A stretch of 64,000 nt of DNA from Siphonodentalium dalli. Lineage: Eukaryota; Mollusca; Scaphopoda; Gadilida; Siphonodentaliidae. The stretch is from contig CP136069.1 of NCBI GenBank assembly GCA_032622095.1, forward strand, positions 160,259,043 through 160,323,042, given 5' to 3'. Shown piece after piece: positions 48,215-61,200 of the stretch. Position 1 is the first letter of the stretch, and the number at the start of each line of letters is the position of its first letter. The position numbers and the translations under genes are program-made. The notes below the pieces were generated by a model that worked only from the letters and a program-made list of their open reading frames with translations, was not told where the DNA came from and did no database searches.

Positions 48215-50505
48215 CCTTGATATAAAGAATCTAATGGTGCAGCTTAAATGTTTCAAAGTGGCGCCGGCTTTCCTATACATTGTGCACTTCTGAATGAATT
48301 AATGCTTTATTACATCAGCTAATATTTAAAGTATATAGAACGACGCAGAACATACATACAACATTTACAATGAGTGTGAATGGCCGGATCGATTAACAAA
48401 ATCTTGTGTGTTTTTTTATTTACACGACTTTCTATTTGTGTGGGGATATTCAATCGCTGAAATTGGGTGTCATTGCACGTAACAAACTTGCACACGGCAA
48501 TTAATCATCCGTAATCATATAATATACTCTGAATAGATCACTACGATAATTAAAACCAGCGCACCGTTAATTATCCACCGAACTATATATGTGCTCTTGT
48601 TTTCGTGATAATCTCTGAAAACTTTCATATTTGTATACATTTGTTCGAAGAATTCACGTAAGTAGTAGCTTAATTTCTTCATCACGAGCATACCCGCGTG
48701 CGAACAATATATTCGAGAAATTGTATGTACATATAATGAACTAATTCCTTGGTATAAAACAGACAGACCATCTCCACAAAGATGCAGTTTGTCCCGGGAG
48801 GGGGGGGGGGCTGCACGACGAATGGCGATGTGTGTAAAATGTAGATTTATTTCCTGAAGAAAGACTGTGTACAGCAGGGGGTGGGGGACAAAAATGGCAG
48901 GACTGTTTGCCATTTTTTATCTTTACACCACCTGTTTAGACACCGCCCCCAAAAGTCACTAACATCCGTATTGATCATTAAACATTCCTTAATTATGGAG
49001 CTGATATATATATATATATATGTTTGGAAAATTGTTTTACTCAGTCGATAAAACAATTTAAAGTGATGTGAAACACTCCGTTGGAGGTGTTCCGGACGGA
49101 ATAAGACATATTCATGCCAAAAATAAGTTATTTTCATATATTTGATATTCAAATATTCGAATAGTCAGAAAACAGCTTCATTGTTACAAACGATTTATAT
49201 ATACGCAGTGACAATTGTTGGCGCAATCATTGCTGTGATGTTTATGCCGAATAAATCGTCCCGAATAAAGAAGTAAATATTTACATGTGTGTGTTGTTCA
49301 AACGTTGTGTTCTCTAAAATGTTAAAGTCGATGTGGTTGGAACTTTTTACAATTTTAAATCATTGGTACATTCTTCCAATGGGGATAGTGTTTTGATACT
49401 AACTGATTGCTTATATTCAATCATATAAATGCATAATATGTCTTAAAATAAAGTTTATTTAAAAACATTATCGAGCCTAAAGTTCCCGTTTGGAATGAGG
49501 TGAGGCTAGCAAATCATCCAACGATATATAGTCTGTGATAAAGAGCGTCCATGCTCCGTTTCCCGACAAAGTAGACAACAAAGAGCGTTCTCAATAAGGA
49601 TCGTTCGTGTGCGTTCTCAATCTCAACGTTTACTGTTTTTTTTTCGCTGTTTGATAATTTTATTCCAATAACCAATAATACATGGTAATACGGAACATGA
49701 ATTAATAACATAATGTGGGTGCGGGAAAACAGCACGGCGATTCAATATATTTACGGACATTTAAAGATGTATTTAGGGTTCCAGACTTTCAGTTACAAGA
49801 TGTGAAATGTAATACGCGCTACCGCTGAATAACACGTTGAAAGCTTCCATGTTAATTATATGACATTTAGTCGATACCTGTATTGGATAATAGACATATA
49901 TAATGCCACTTTCTTACAGAAAGATAAATGAGTAAATATAAGTAAAATAAAAATAATATTTGTTTTTGCCATTAATGGAAACAATTGTACACATCGTTCA
50001 ATGTGCATATCAAGTGCCATGCACTTCTTGTTCAAATTGTGTTATTTTATAAACTGGAAACTTAAATTTATGGAGCCCTTAATGAGTCTTTAACATGTGA
50101 ATAACATAATTAAAATTAATTTTAAGGATTCAAATCAACATTACCATATTAAATATCAACATATATAAGGGAGGCAGCTGTTAGACACCATATACTCAGA
50201 GACTTACACATATTCGTATAATTTAATTACGATTGTATTCCATGATTACACAATCACGTAACGTAAAACTGATAGATGCTTTTGTGTATTTTCACGATGC
50301 CCGAGCCAAACAAAATTTTAATGATAGTGTTTGCAAGTAGTATTTCTTTTAATTTTTCTTGGTAAGCCGGAACTTTACCTGGGATAGTTTGATTAATGTG
50401 TTGTCAAGTCGGCCCGATTATCTTCAATACTCAATGTTCAAAACAAGTGTATAATTAACACTGTGGACGAGACGTTATCACTGGTAATAGAGCAAAAGTA
50501 TTTAG
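48211..50505. other. Intergenic AT-rich DNA, no supported gene
   Basis: It has a G-run near 48801, a TA-rich run near 49003-49020, and one candidate small membrane ORF listed separately. Confidence 0.5.
48515..48691 (-). CDS. Candidate 58-residue single-pass small protein (speculative)
   Basis: An ATG at 48691 gives MLVMKKLSYYLREFFEQMYT, a short polar part with one NKS site, and a C-terminal hydrophobic helix around INGALVLIIVVIY. No homology is recognised, and the frame also stays open further upstream to 48913. In AT-rich DNA a hydrophobic 58-codon frame can arise by chance, so this is kept only as a candidate. Confidence 0.2.
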   Translation of the reverse strand: MLVMKKLSYYLREFFEQMYTNMKVFRDYHENKSTYIVRWIINGALVLIIVVIYSEYII

Positions 50506-50642
50506 AGGATATTACTTGATTGGTTTGATATTATAGGCCGCTATCGGCCCTATGTAACATCATACCAGCATGAGATCGAAGCTGACATGAAGTTACCTCG
50601 GGCCGATATAGGCCTAATATCACACCAACAAAGTAATATCCT
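50506..50642. mobile_element. Short palindromic MITE
   Basis: AGGATATTACTTGATTGGTT pairs with CCAACAAAGTAATATCCT, then GATATTATAGGCC pairs with GGCCTAATATC and CTATCGGCCC with GGGCCGATATAG. Confidence 0.82.
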
Positions 50643-50750
50643 ACATATTAATTAATTAGATCGCCTCTTAGTAACTGACAAATGACAAATTGGTGACATC
50701 ACACAAATCTATATCAACACATTATTTAACAGAGAGTATATTTCCGGCAC

Positions 50751-50834
50751 GTCGTAAAACCATATTACTCGGATTTCTGATGTCGTAAAATGATATTACT
50801 CGGATTTCTGATGTCGTAAACTGATATTGCTCGG
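50751..50834 (+). repeat. 31-bp x 2.7 tandem repeat
   Basis: The unit is GTCGTAAAATGATATTACTC plus GGATTTCTGAT. Confidence 0.9.
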
Positions 50835-51734
50835 TTTAAGGGCAGATTGAAGCGATATTCACATTGTTCAATAAAAGGCAGTTCTGGACAAAATGCCATA
50901 TATAATTAATAATATGTCATAACCGACAGTACAATACTAATAACTACCAGGGAAATGGCAAAGGTGCATGTGGCAAAAGAGTGTGGTGTGGTTAGGGAGA
51001 CCTCCCACCCCAACGTTGGTCAAAATGTTTAAACAGTTCGAAAGGTCATGTCTGCACAAAATCAGTTGGATATTTCTCAATAAACTGATATTCTTCTGAC
51101 ACTTTGATTTACCAACTCAAATATTTTGCTACTTTCGATTAATAATTTATCGGAAATGGCCATTAGTTTGCAAATTTCCAAACAGAGGAAATTAAGTTGG
51201 ATTTTGCCAACAGTTGGAATGGCTAAGGTACCAGTTGTAATATTGCGACCAAATGTGTGCAAACGGAATTTCCAAGACATTGGGATTTGAGTCTCGTTTA
51301 GGCCAAATTTAATAAATTGCTAGATTTACATCCATTTTTTTTCAGAAAAATGGGACGGGAGGCCAAATTTTATTTTTTATATTTTATTTTTCCTAACAGA
51401 AATGGTCATGGGCAGTTCTTGATATTGAATCAGTATCCTATCTAATATAATAAAAGGTGATTTTGGATTGTCTAATTTGATAAAAAAAAATAGACAGATT
51501 AATGGGTCATTGAAATGTAATTTGACGGTTAAGTCGTGAGAAATAAAACCAAAAAATTGATGATGGACTACAAATAGGGTCGGGGTGTAAATCAAGCATT
51601 TAAAAAAAATATATTGGCTATAGGGGGGGATGCAGTTGGAAATTATATGTTGGACACACCCAGAACGGATACCCTCTAATCCCGTCTCCCTAAGTGCAGT
51701 GATGAGCCACAACAGCCAGTTGAATGTATTATAA

Positions 51735-51740
51735 TTTATT
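51735..51740 (-). promoter_or_regulatory. Candidate poly(A) signal of the C2-DH gene
   Basis: AATAAA on the minus strand about 400 bases beyond the stop codon. Such hexamers are common in AT-rich DNA. Confidence 0.3.
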
Positions 51741-51935
51741 AATTGCTAATAAATATAATTGCACAAACTTAACAAATAATCGCTGCATACCACGGTATGT
51801 GGTGTCACAATTCTCAACTTTTGCAACCAGCGATCAAAACAGTAAAAATGTACATTAAGCTATACAAAACAACATATTATACAATTCCGCAAGGATATCA
51901 ACAAGTTTTATATATATGATCAGCACTCTTTAACC

Positions 51936-51960
51936 AACTGAAGACGAATCGTCTTCAGTT
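51936..51960. other. Perfect 12-bp-arm hairpin in the likely 3' UTR
   Basis: AACTGAAGACGA and TCGTCTTCAGTT pair around one base. It lies between the stop codon (52141) and the candidate poly(A) signal, so it would be in the transcript. No T-run follows. Confidence 0.6.
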
Positions 51961-52140
51961 CGAAAATAGTTTTATAGCAAATTACTTGTAAGTTTTATAG
52001 GGTGTGTTCGGAACTGAACGTATAAGAATTTGCAACATTCAAATTCATTCCAACAATCGAACCATACACTATTAAGTCAACGATCAGCTCTTTGAATGGA
52101 ATCGTGATCACATGTTCTTCCGAGTTCATGGTCATGTGTA

Positions 52141-52262
52141 CTACTCAGAAGAGAAGCAACTGTCGGACATGCGCATAGTGCCAGTTCCGCTGTCTTTGCT
52201 CTGGTGTGACATCAGGCTGGTATTCCTGTTGTAACAAGTTCTCTCGACGATCAGGTATAGAG
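52141..52262 (-). CDS. C2-DH gene, last coding exon (Ser-rich tail, stop)
   Basis: Acceptor TTTTTGTAG; LYLIVERTCYNRNTSLMSHQ then SKDSGTGTMRMSDSCFSSE and TAG. It joins exon 10 through G|CT (Ala). There is no room for a PH domain. Confidence 0.8.
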
Positions 52263-55200
52263 CTACAAAAAGAAATTCGAAGATATGAGTTTCTCCTCAA
52301 AATAATCGTGCAACAAATAATTTTTGGGACATGTTATAGATATTCAAGAAATAACATTTGTTTCATAGAAATATAGCACGTGTGAATGTTATGCACATTT
52401 AAAGGGGTACTGTACGCCATTTTCATTAAATTTCCGGTGACAACAACGATCTAATATCGATAATATATAGAAACATAAGTAATTTGAGTCGAAGATGTAT
52501 TCTGTAAACGCTCAGGTTAATAGGCTATCTTAAAATTTAATAATTTAAAAGTTAATAATTTGATATAAATTGAATTTATGACTGGAGCCATAAAATGGCG
52601 TCAATTAAATTACGAATTTGCGTAATCAAATAAAGTAAATGAGGGATACTGGCTTGTTAAACCGATCGCACACACGATCGCTTAAAATATTATGATGATA
52701 CGGGGAGAACACTCAAGCCACTCACTGACTAGCGACGATACAATAACTTAAATGATTATATGGGACTAGTATGCCTATAACATAACTTTTATTTGATTCA
52801 TTTTGTTGAAAACTGTACAAAAATTACTCGACAACGACAATTTGTATTTTTGCATTCCGGTAAATTTGTCATCCGTAACACTACTTCGTACTCAACAGAC
52901 TTTCAAATAATGAAAAAAGTGTTACCTTATTCTCAGACTCGGAGACTATAGAAACCAACAACAACATTTGGCGTACAGTACCCCTTTAAGGATTACAACT
53001 AATATATAAAATCAGACGCAGAATTCAATGCTCGAAATAAATTGGTCGTATATTGATTCCTTCATTAGGGTCACGCGGAGGTGAAAGTTGAGAAGTAGCA
53101 TCTATTTTAAGTATATGACATCTAGTCGGGGAATTCACAAATTGTGTGAGAAAAAAAACGTAATTACACTCAAAATAACTAAAATACTGACACAATTTTT
53201 ACCAAAACCTTCTCGCAATGTCGACTGTTTACCAACGAGTGCTACTTAAGACATTTGACCTGTGCCAATGGCAATGGGTTGTGTATAATTTAGGGAATTG
53301 GCCATGTTGTTCGCCAGCCAGTGAGTTGGGTTATTGTTGCATTCTTCCTTACTTGAGTTTTATCCCTTAACCCAACAGAACGGCCATGTGCCAATGCATT
53401 CTCTTATATATGCAAGTCGACCATAGGTCGCCTCGCATATATAAGAGAATGCATTGGCTTAACACATATTTAAAATGATGAAATTGTCAAAGAATGTAGA
53501 AAAATATTATAAAAATTGTAAGAATGTAAGAAAAAAAAGTTTTTTTTTTAGGCCAATGCATTCTCTTATATATGCGAGGCGACCTATGGTCGACTCGCAT
53601 ATATAAGAGAATGCATTGGCACAGGGCATAACTGTAACCATCACAAGTGGTCAATGAACCGGTTCCAATGATATCCATATTTGTATGGTGTTATTGAGAC
53701 AGACCGAAGATATTTTAGGCTGTTGAAGCTTTATTTGGGCGTTTTTGCCGTTTTGTTGGGTAAAGGGTTAATTCATCGTATATACCGATCGAGGATTACC
53801 AACTGAAAAGTCAGAATTGAAATACTTCAGATGTATATCTGTAGTACAATGGGTGTATACCAGTATACAGAACAAATTATTTACGAACATATTTCACTGA
53901 GTGTCGAATTGACTTAACCCTTTCTATACTAAATATTCATTGACGAGTAGTTCCCTTGGGAAATGTTCAGATAATAAGTTATCAGGTTGTTTGTTGAACT
54001 TATTATCTGAACATTTCCCACCAATAAATAGTAAAACTTCTGCACTTCTACTACGAAATTTTCGTAAGTCTGTCGTCTGCTATTTTTTCCTAAACACCCA
54101 GAAACACCCCTCCAAATGAATAATAGACAATTCCAATATATACTGTTACAACTGGGTGGGATAATCTATTTAGTATAGATGGTGTTAATCATCGGCATGT
54201 TATATATCTTCTAATCTCACAAAGACTGATTGACACTTACCATCTGAGACTTTCTGCAAATCTGAGCATACAGTTTTCGCGTCGGCCATTGCTTTAGTTC
54301 GTAGATCGTTGAAGAGAGCGTGAAGATCTTTCAAATGCTACAAAGATAACAAACATATTATGATGTATTGCAGACAGAATGCTCTTCAACCACAAGCTTG
54401 GTGGGTTTAACTATTTCACGACGGGTGCACCATTAACGGCAATGTGCCAGTGCATTATCTTTTATATGGGAGTCTCATATAGGGAGCCTCGCATATATAA
54501 GATAATGCACTGGCTAAACAGGTCAATGTAGGCCAATGTAGTCTCGTGTATATGCGAAACTCCCTTAGGGAGACTCGCATATATAAGAGAATGCATTGGT
54601 ATAGGGTTTTCGCAAAACACCAGGAAGCTCCAGTCATGGAAAGGTTAATCCAAAAAGTCTGACTTTGTGTCGCCGTGAATTTTTATTTCAAAATCAAATT
54701 CAGTGTCAAGATACGGGGCTTAAAGATCTTAACACTAAATTAATTAAAATTCGATTGCTAATTTCTGGCTAATCGTCGCTTAATATGGAACAGAAATTTG
54801 CTCACAACTATAACATAATAAGTGAGTTAACTTACCAAATGGATTTAAATTGATACAAAGAAAATGAGTACACATTTAAATACGAAGTTTTTGTGCTGAC
54901 AATATAAACGCTCTTTAGAAGTGGTGGTCGATATATGGTTTTCTTGTTTCTACGTGTATCTAATAATCTTCGGATACAGAAACTTACGTAAAATAATTTT
55001 ATGATGTGGGCATTGGGTGGGACATCTTTAAAATTGGATTATATTCAATTGCGGACTCACATGTAATGGTTTGTGAAGGAATGTGTTGATATCGAGATGG
55101 TCAGAGTATGCTGCGGAAGAATACTTCATGTATTTCAGGAACTTTTCATTCTTGAGAAGTTGAAGAAGCTCGAGGTCAGCAGCCGGAAGTCCATCCAGAT

Positions 55201-58200
55201 ATGACTGGTACGCATGACACAATAGATCAATCTGCGAAAGAAACACGTGTTCATATAATTAAACTAGATCAGTGTCAGTGCGCTGATCATGGCTCGCGGT
55301 CAAGAGGCATTCAAGACGACGAGTGAAATAACATTGAGTTAACGAACTTGAAAAGTGATACTTGAGACCGAGACAAGTCGAGGCTTAAACCTGACACGGA
55401 TATATCACGCCTTCATATGGGCAGCTATCACAATGGCGACTACGTTATTATATATATAAACAAGACGTAACACCTACGTTAATTTAGTGGTTACGTTCTT
55501 GATAAGTGTACTCGAGTTTCAATCCACCGTTAGAAAAAGTTGACACCCATTGTACCGTGCGTACTCATACCGAAACTCGAGAGAACTCCCTGAGGGTGAT
55601 TAAAGTAGTAACATTTGGATAGGGAATTCAGTGGAAAGTTAACCAAAACTTTACAAAGCGTATGTGACCATATCATATCTTATCGGAAAGCTTGAATGCT
55701 TATCTAGTGATAATGCAGAGCAGATTTTCGATTTTCGACTCAGTTTGGACATTATTAGGAAGTAGGTCAACAGTACATGATTGTTTAAAAATATTTGTTC
55801 CATGGATGAAATTCAAATTTCACAAAAAAAAAAAAAAAATCCACTTCGAGTTGTCACTAAATATATGACCACACTTTCTGCGCTTTGTAAGTATTGAGTA
55901 ATCTTTTCCCGAAATTAACATTGAATTCTCCATTCAAAGTTTCCCATATTAAAGAAATCGCGAATTTCCTGTCAAAAAGATAAGAAAATAAAGCTACATT
56001 CTGGTGATTGGTCTGATTTTCACTAGTGTGTGTGCCTACCTTTGAGCAGTATATTTTGCTGATGGTTGCTTGGGCGTTTTCGTCCATACACTCTTTATTG
56101 CTTGCCTCTTGGATAAGTTGAACCATATACTCGGACATCACCACCAACTGTAAGATAAAAGAAGACTGTGGCGTTAATTGGCGTGACTTATTTCGCGAAT
56201 CACACAACGTCTGTATACAAATCACGAGAACTTGCTCGTGAAACAGGAACAAATTCTCTGAATACTGATTTTAATTGTTATTCCTTTATTATGATTTAAT
56301 ATTTCCGGGATAAAATGAAGATATTATAAAAGTGAGCCAACACATTCCTGTCTCAGCCAGATTATTACGATATAAACCAATGCTCAATTCAAAATGACTT
56401 TAGTCTATTCCTGATATGGTAGAAATAAAGAGCGTTTTTTCTCTCACTTTTGTTAGAACAATTGAAAATTGCTGTGACCGTGGCAAGTATTTTTCATGTC
56501 CGTTTTATCTATTAATGTGAAGGATCGATGCTTTGAAAATACATATGGATTTTGAAAATAATGAGTCATGTGCGAAATAATTGAATTATGAAGATATTAC
56601 AAGCTAATTTTTTAATAATGTCGACCTATAGATCATTTGGAACATCTCTAACACCCCGAATATTGCTGCCTGATATTAATTAAATTGATCGTATATACCT
56701 TCTCAATGTTCTGGAACAGCGTTGCATGTTGTGTTTTGGAGAGGATGCAGAAGCGTAAAGGGCGGGAAAATCGCTCAATTCCCACGTGCATGACGTCAGT
56801 GTGGCCCACTTCCGCTGTCAAAAACTCGTCGACGAGGGGTGATTTGCTCGAAGGGTTCTCAGACGAAAACTGAAAAGGAAAATGAACGTCCGTTAGATGA
56901 CCAATGACACCGATCGAAGTTAATTGACGGTGTCTCAAAAAATTATAGTTCCGTAAAATGGGATTTTAATTACATCGGGTTCAGTTGTGTTCTTTTAACT
57001 TCGCCGATAGCAAACCGTGATAATTACAACAATAAACTGGATTTAGATGCGTTACTTGTGAGGTCAAAGCATTCCAAAAGAATGTCATTTTGAAAGAATT
57101 TCTAACTAATTATCATCACGGGCCAAGTCTTGTGTGTCCAGACCAAATTCTGCGATAACACCTGAGATAACGCGTCTAGAGTCTGTCCCATGCATTTGAA
57201 ATGCGTTTACCGAAAGTGACAATTTAACGAGAAGTATTTACATTTTTAATTAAAAGTGTTAAGACGAGTCTTGACAACAAAATTTACAAAATGAGTTTTT
57301 TTTGTGTTGCTAAATGTAGGTTGTTTCCAAACAGTTCCGATTGAACTAATTAGAAAATTCTGATGCTAATTGGAGAATATATTGTACGTATATAAAGAAC
57401 AATACTTTGTATATGTATATATGCCTTTGTGCGAAAATAAATATCTGTTAAAGCAACAGATGACCTTTGAGCAGCAAATTGTATCTTGTGATCACTCTGA
57501 AATTGCGTTTCCACAATGTGGTAACAGTGTCAATTCAATTCAATTCAATTTATTAGTATTCTGATCATCAAAATAGATATAACAGAAACATAGTTATTTC
57601 AAATATCGATGCAAATATAATTTAGTTTTGCATGAATGCACATTTAGATATAATATAGTTTGTGTATACAATAGTGTCTTGATCTGTATATAAGTATATT
57701 TATATTTTATCTGATAGATATATAGGGTTATTGTTATTAATTTCGGCGTAATGGTTACGTGTTCGGTCAATGGATATGGATTTTGAATGGTTTAAGTGAT
57801 TCAGCCCCAAGAGGAATAAGATTGTAGTACATGTGGCGCTTATCAAATAAGCGCATCTACAGCCATAAACTATTATAATGGTGTTGGGGTCCTTCTTTAT
57901 AAAGTTTTGTTGGTACATGTGTAAGAAACAAGTATATTATATCGGTATATTTTGAAGGGGGGGGGGGGGGGGTTACTTGTTTGTCCGAAATTGTAGCCTC
58001 AAGCGTTCCGAAATATACCAATGACCTTTTTTATTATAAAAACTGAGAGATTGTACAGTTAAAATTTGATTCTTACCCTTTTTGGAAACGGAATGTATCG
58101 TGTTGACTCCTTCGTGTCATCGTATGAGATGCCTTCGTGGTCAGTCTCGGAGCTGTAGCCGTCATATCGTTTCCGTTTGATGACTGTGTTCGTCATATCG

Positions 58201-61200
58201 ATGGTTCGTGTGGAATAACTGCAAATACATAAACACGTTGTATAATAATATTTTCAATTTGGAGCAGTCTGATATATATGGTCATCTGAATTAGCGCAAC
58301 TTAAAATATATGAATTTTTCATGCATGTATGTATATAAAGCGACAACGCATAATTTTGGGGAAATAAAGATAGATAATGTGAACAAAATTCCAATTTATT
58401 TACATGCCAATACGCGTACCAAATGACATAGACACATACGATAGAATAGAATAAATTCACTTTTAAAACTGTAAATCATTATATCCAACGATATTCACGT
58501 TTCTATGGTGGCTTATTCATAAGAATGTTGATAAGGTTTATCGGCCACGAATTCGCCACACAAGAGGAAGTAAAATGTATTAAAATCTACTGGAAACAAT
58601 TATATCCAAAGAGATTCAAGTTTCTATGGTGGCTTAATCCTAAGAATTTTGATAAGGTTTATCGGCCACGAAATTGCTACGCCAGAGGAAGTAAAATGCA
58701 CTAAAATCTACTGGGTGTAACTGAAGTTATTAAATGATATGGAAGGAATTCCAATCTGTCAAATTCTCCTCATTTTGTGACATTCCTTATTCAATTTTAT
58801 ACGATACTAACATTTCTGTTTCCGGTTCGCCGATTCTGGTGGACGTCAGCTGCTTGGGAACCTTTTGCTGATGTTTCTTGAACCCGACGTCGTCCGAGAG
58901 TAGATGGAACCAGCCCTGCGTCAGTCGACACTCGCTGACCAGCTTCCCGACCCCGAACGACATACAGCCAAGAAATTCCTGCAAGCTGCCGAAAGAAAAG
59001 AGAAAACCACGTGTTAGACGACGGTGCTCTATTGATGCAATGAAAGATTTATTAGCACGAAAACAAGGATTATTGAACTGACTGATTGCTACTCCAGGTT
59101 CATATGACGAATAATGTTCCACTTGGTCAGGTAATATGGTCAGCATCAGTAAGTTATTGAGTAAAATCTTTTGATTACAAGGCGTGAGGTTCAGCTCTCG
59201 GGTTTTAAGTGATTTATGTCGTCTAATAGTTTTATCTTCCCATTTGGTTGAAAGCTTTAAGAGGTGTGAAAAATGTCAAAGGAATTTTCTGCAATTTTTA
59301 GATAGTTATGGATATGAACTGGATGAGGGACATTGGGGATAGTTTTAAAAGTATTTATTAACAGTATAATCAGTGGTGATGTAGAATGCATATATCACGT
59401 TGGCCATTGCCAAATATAAAGTAGTTGAGAAATAGAGCCTTACCTTGCAGATTCATCTTTATGCCACACAGAGATAAGCAGCCGTTTATTGTGATCTTCT
59501 TTTGAGACTTTCCTGAAAAAGAAACACAAATCTAATCTAGAACAATGAACTATCATTAAACACTGTGGATTGTGAATTATTTAGAGAATATTTTTCGAAA
59601 GAGGAAGAAACGACCGAAAATGAATAGCAAAACCTTCGAGGATATTTGCAAATTATATACAGAGATAAAGCGATTGCCCCCCTCCCCCCATGGAAACGCT
59701 CTGTTCGGCGATCACATTGACCTTCTTGTCTGCTAACTGTATTATATTCTAGTTCTTGGTCTTCAGCATGTAGCCTCGATATTTAGCATATTTATTCAAT
59801 ATTAGCTTGTAATATATTATATAAGCCTGGTCTAATATAGTACAAGCTAATTAATGAATACATAATTATGCTAACTCTCGAGGCTATACATACCCGTGTT
59901 AATTCCAATGAAACCAGTATGACATATACTAAAGAAAATCAGCCGTTTATTCCCAACACATTATACATGATACGCGATATATCATGCTGAAATTGAGTTG
60001 CTGTTGGTACTTACACAATGCATTTCTTGTTGTAGATGGGACTGTTTGACTCGTGGACGATGTCGGAGCGATGTGCAGGCCTATCACCATCATCGGGAAC
60101 CAAGGAAATCTGGAAGAAATTAAACATATTGAATATAATTTGGTGTAGACAGCTATTAAACTTACAACAGGGAATACAATGATATAATGTAATAGGATGT
60201 TGGTATATATGGAAAATGAGGAATACACAACAAACGTTTGCTTTTGTGAAGTCTTCTCGTTTGTGGTGAATTCAATAACCACCTTCAATAAGTGAAGGAG
60301 GGATGACTGAAGCGGGGAAGGTTTGACATTTTTTAGTGGTTTGTGGAAACTAATTATCAATATTGTTATGGAGAAATTAGGGAAATGTTGAGATAATAAA
60401 TATGTTGAACTTTTATCTTAACAATTCCTATATAAGGTAACTTCTCGTCAATGAGTATTTAGTGAAAGAATGGTTCAAGCTGCATGGAGCAAAATTATTG
60501 GCGTTATTGTTCATTTGTGCTATGTGTATATGCATTCGAAGAACAAAACATTCTCGACAATCTGTGTTTCTATTCACATTTTCTGCAAGGAAACTCGCTA
60601 ATTTGACTGAATTGCGTGAACATTTGGGATTTCACAGTACAACGCCTGGCGATAATGCGGGCTTTATTCCGCTTGATCCATCTGGCGTTCGAGGGTGAGA
60701 ACCTTCGCTTTGATGACATAACCATGCACATCCTTACATATCTATCTATGCGTACATCCCCAGGAAGTTGAGGTATTTATCGCACCTGTCACATGGATAA
60801 TGTTCCTTTAACCGTACATATATTGTTCACAAATTGTTTACCTTGACAAAAGAATCACATTTCTTTTTCCATTTGGACGAAAGGCGTTTGGCTTGGAGCA
60901 CAGTGACAGCTAAATTTCCTCCAATGATAGATATGGCTAATTTAAGCTGACCTGAAATGATGTAAGGAATAATTAGGTTTATTGTCACCTTGTGGTTAAT
61001 GTCCATCATCAATCGTCGCCCTAAGGTCCTCAAACAATAGAGGCATGATCGCTCTCAATGGGGATGATTTCGCGGATGGGTATTAGGGTTCAGGACTGTG
61101 GGAATCCATGCTTCGGGGTACGCAAGGTGCATTTACATGTATCTAACACAGATGTAACCAATCCATTAAGCTGATCGTGTTATAATTCTTCGATGCTGGT

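Noticed and set aside
47335-48225. Frames of about 100 residues in the 47-48 kb arrays
   Set aside because: Shadows of the tandem GGTCAAGGTCA repeats and the (TA) run.
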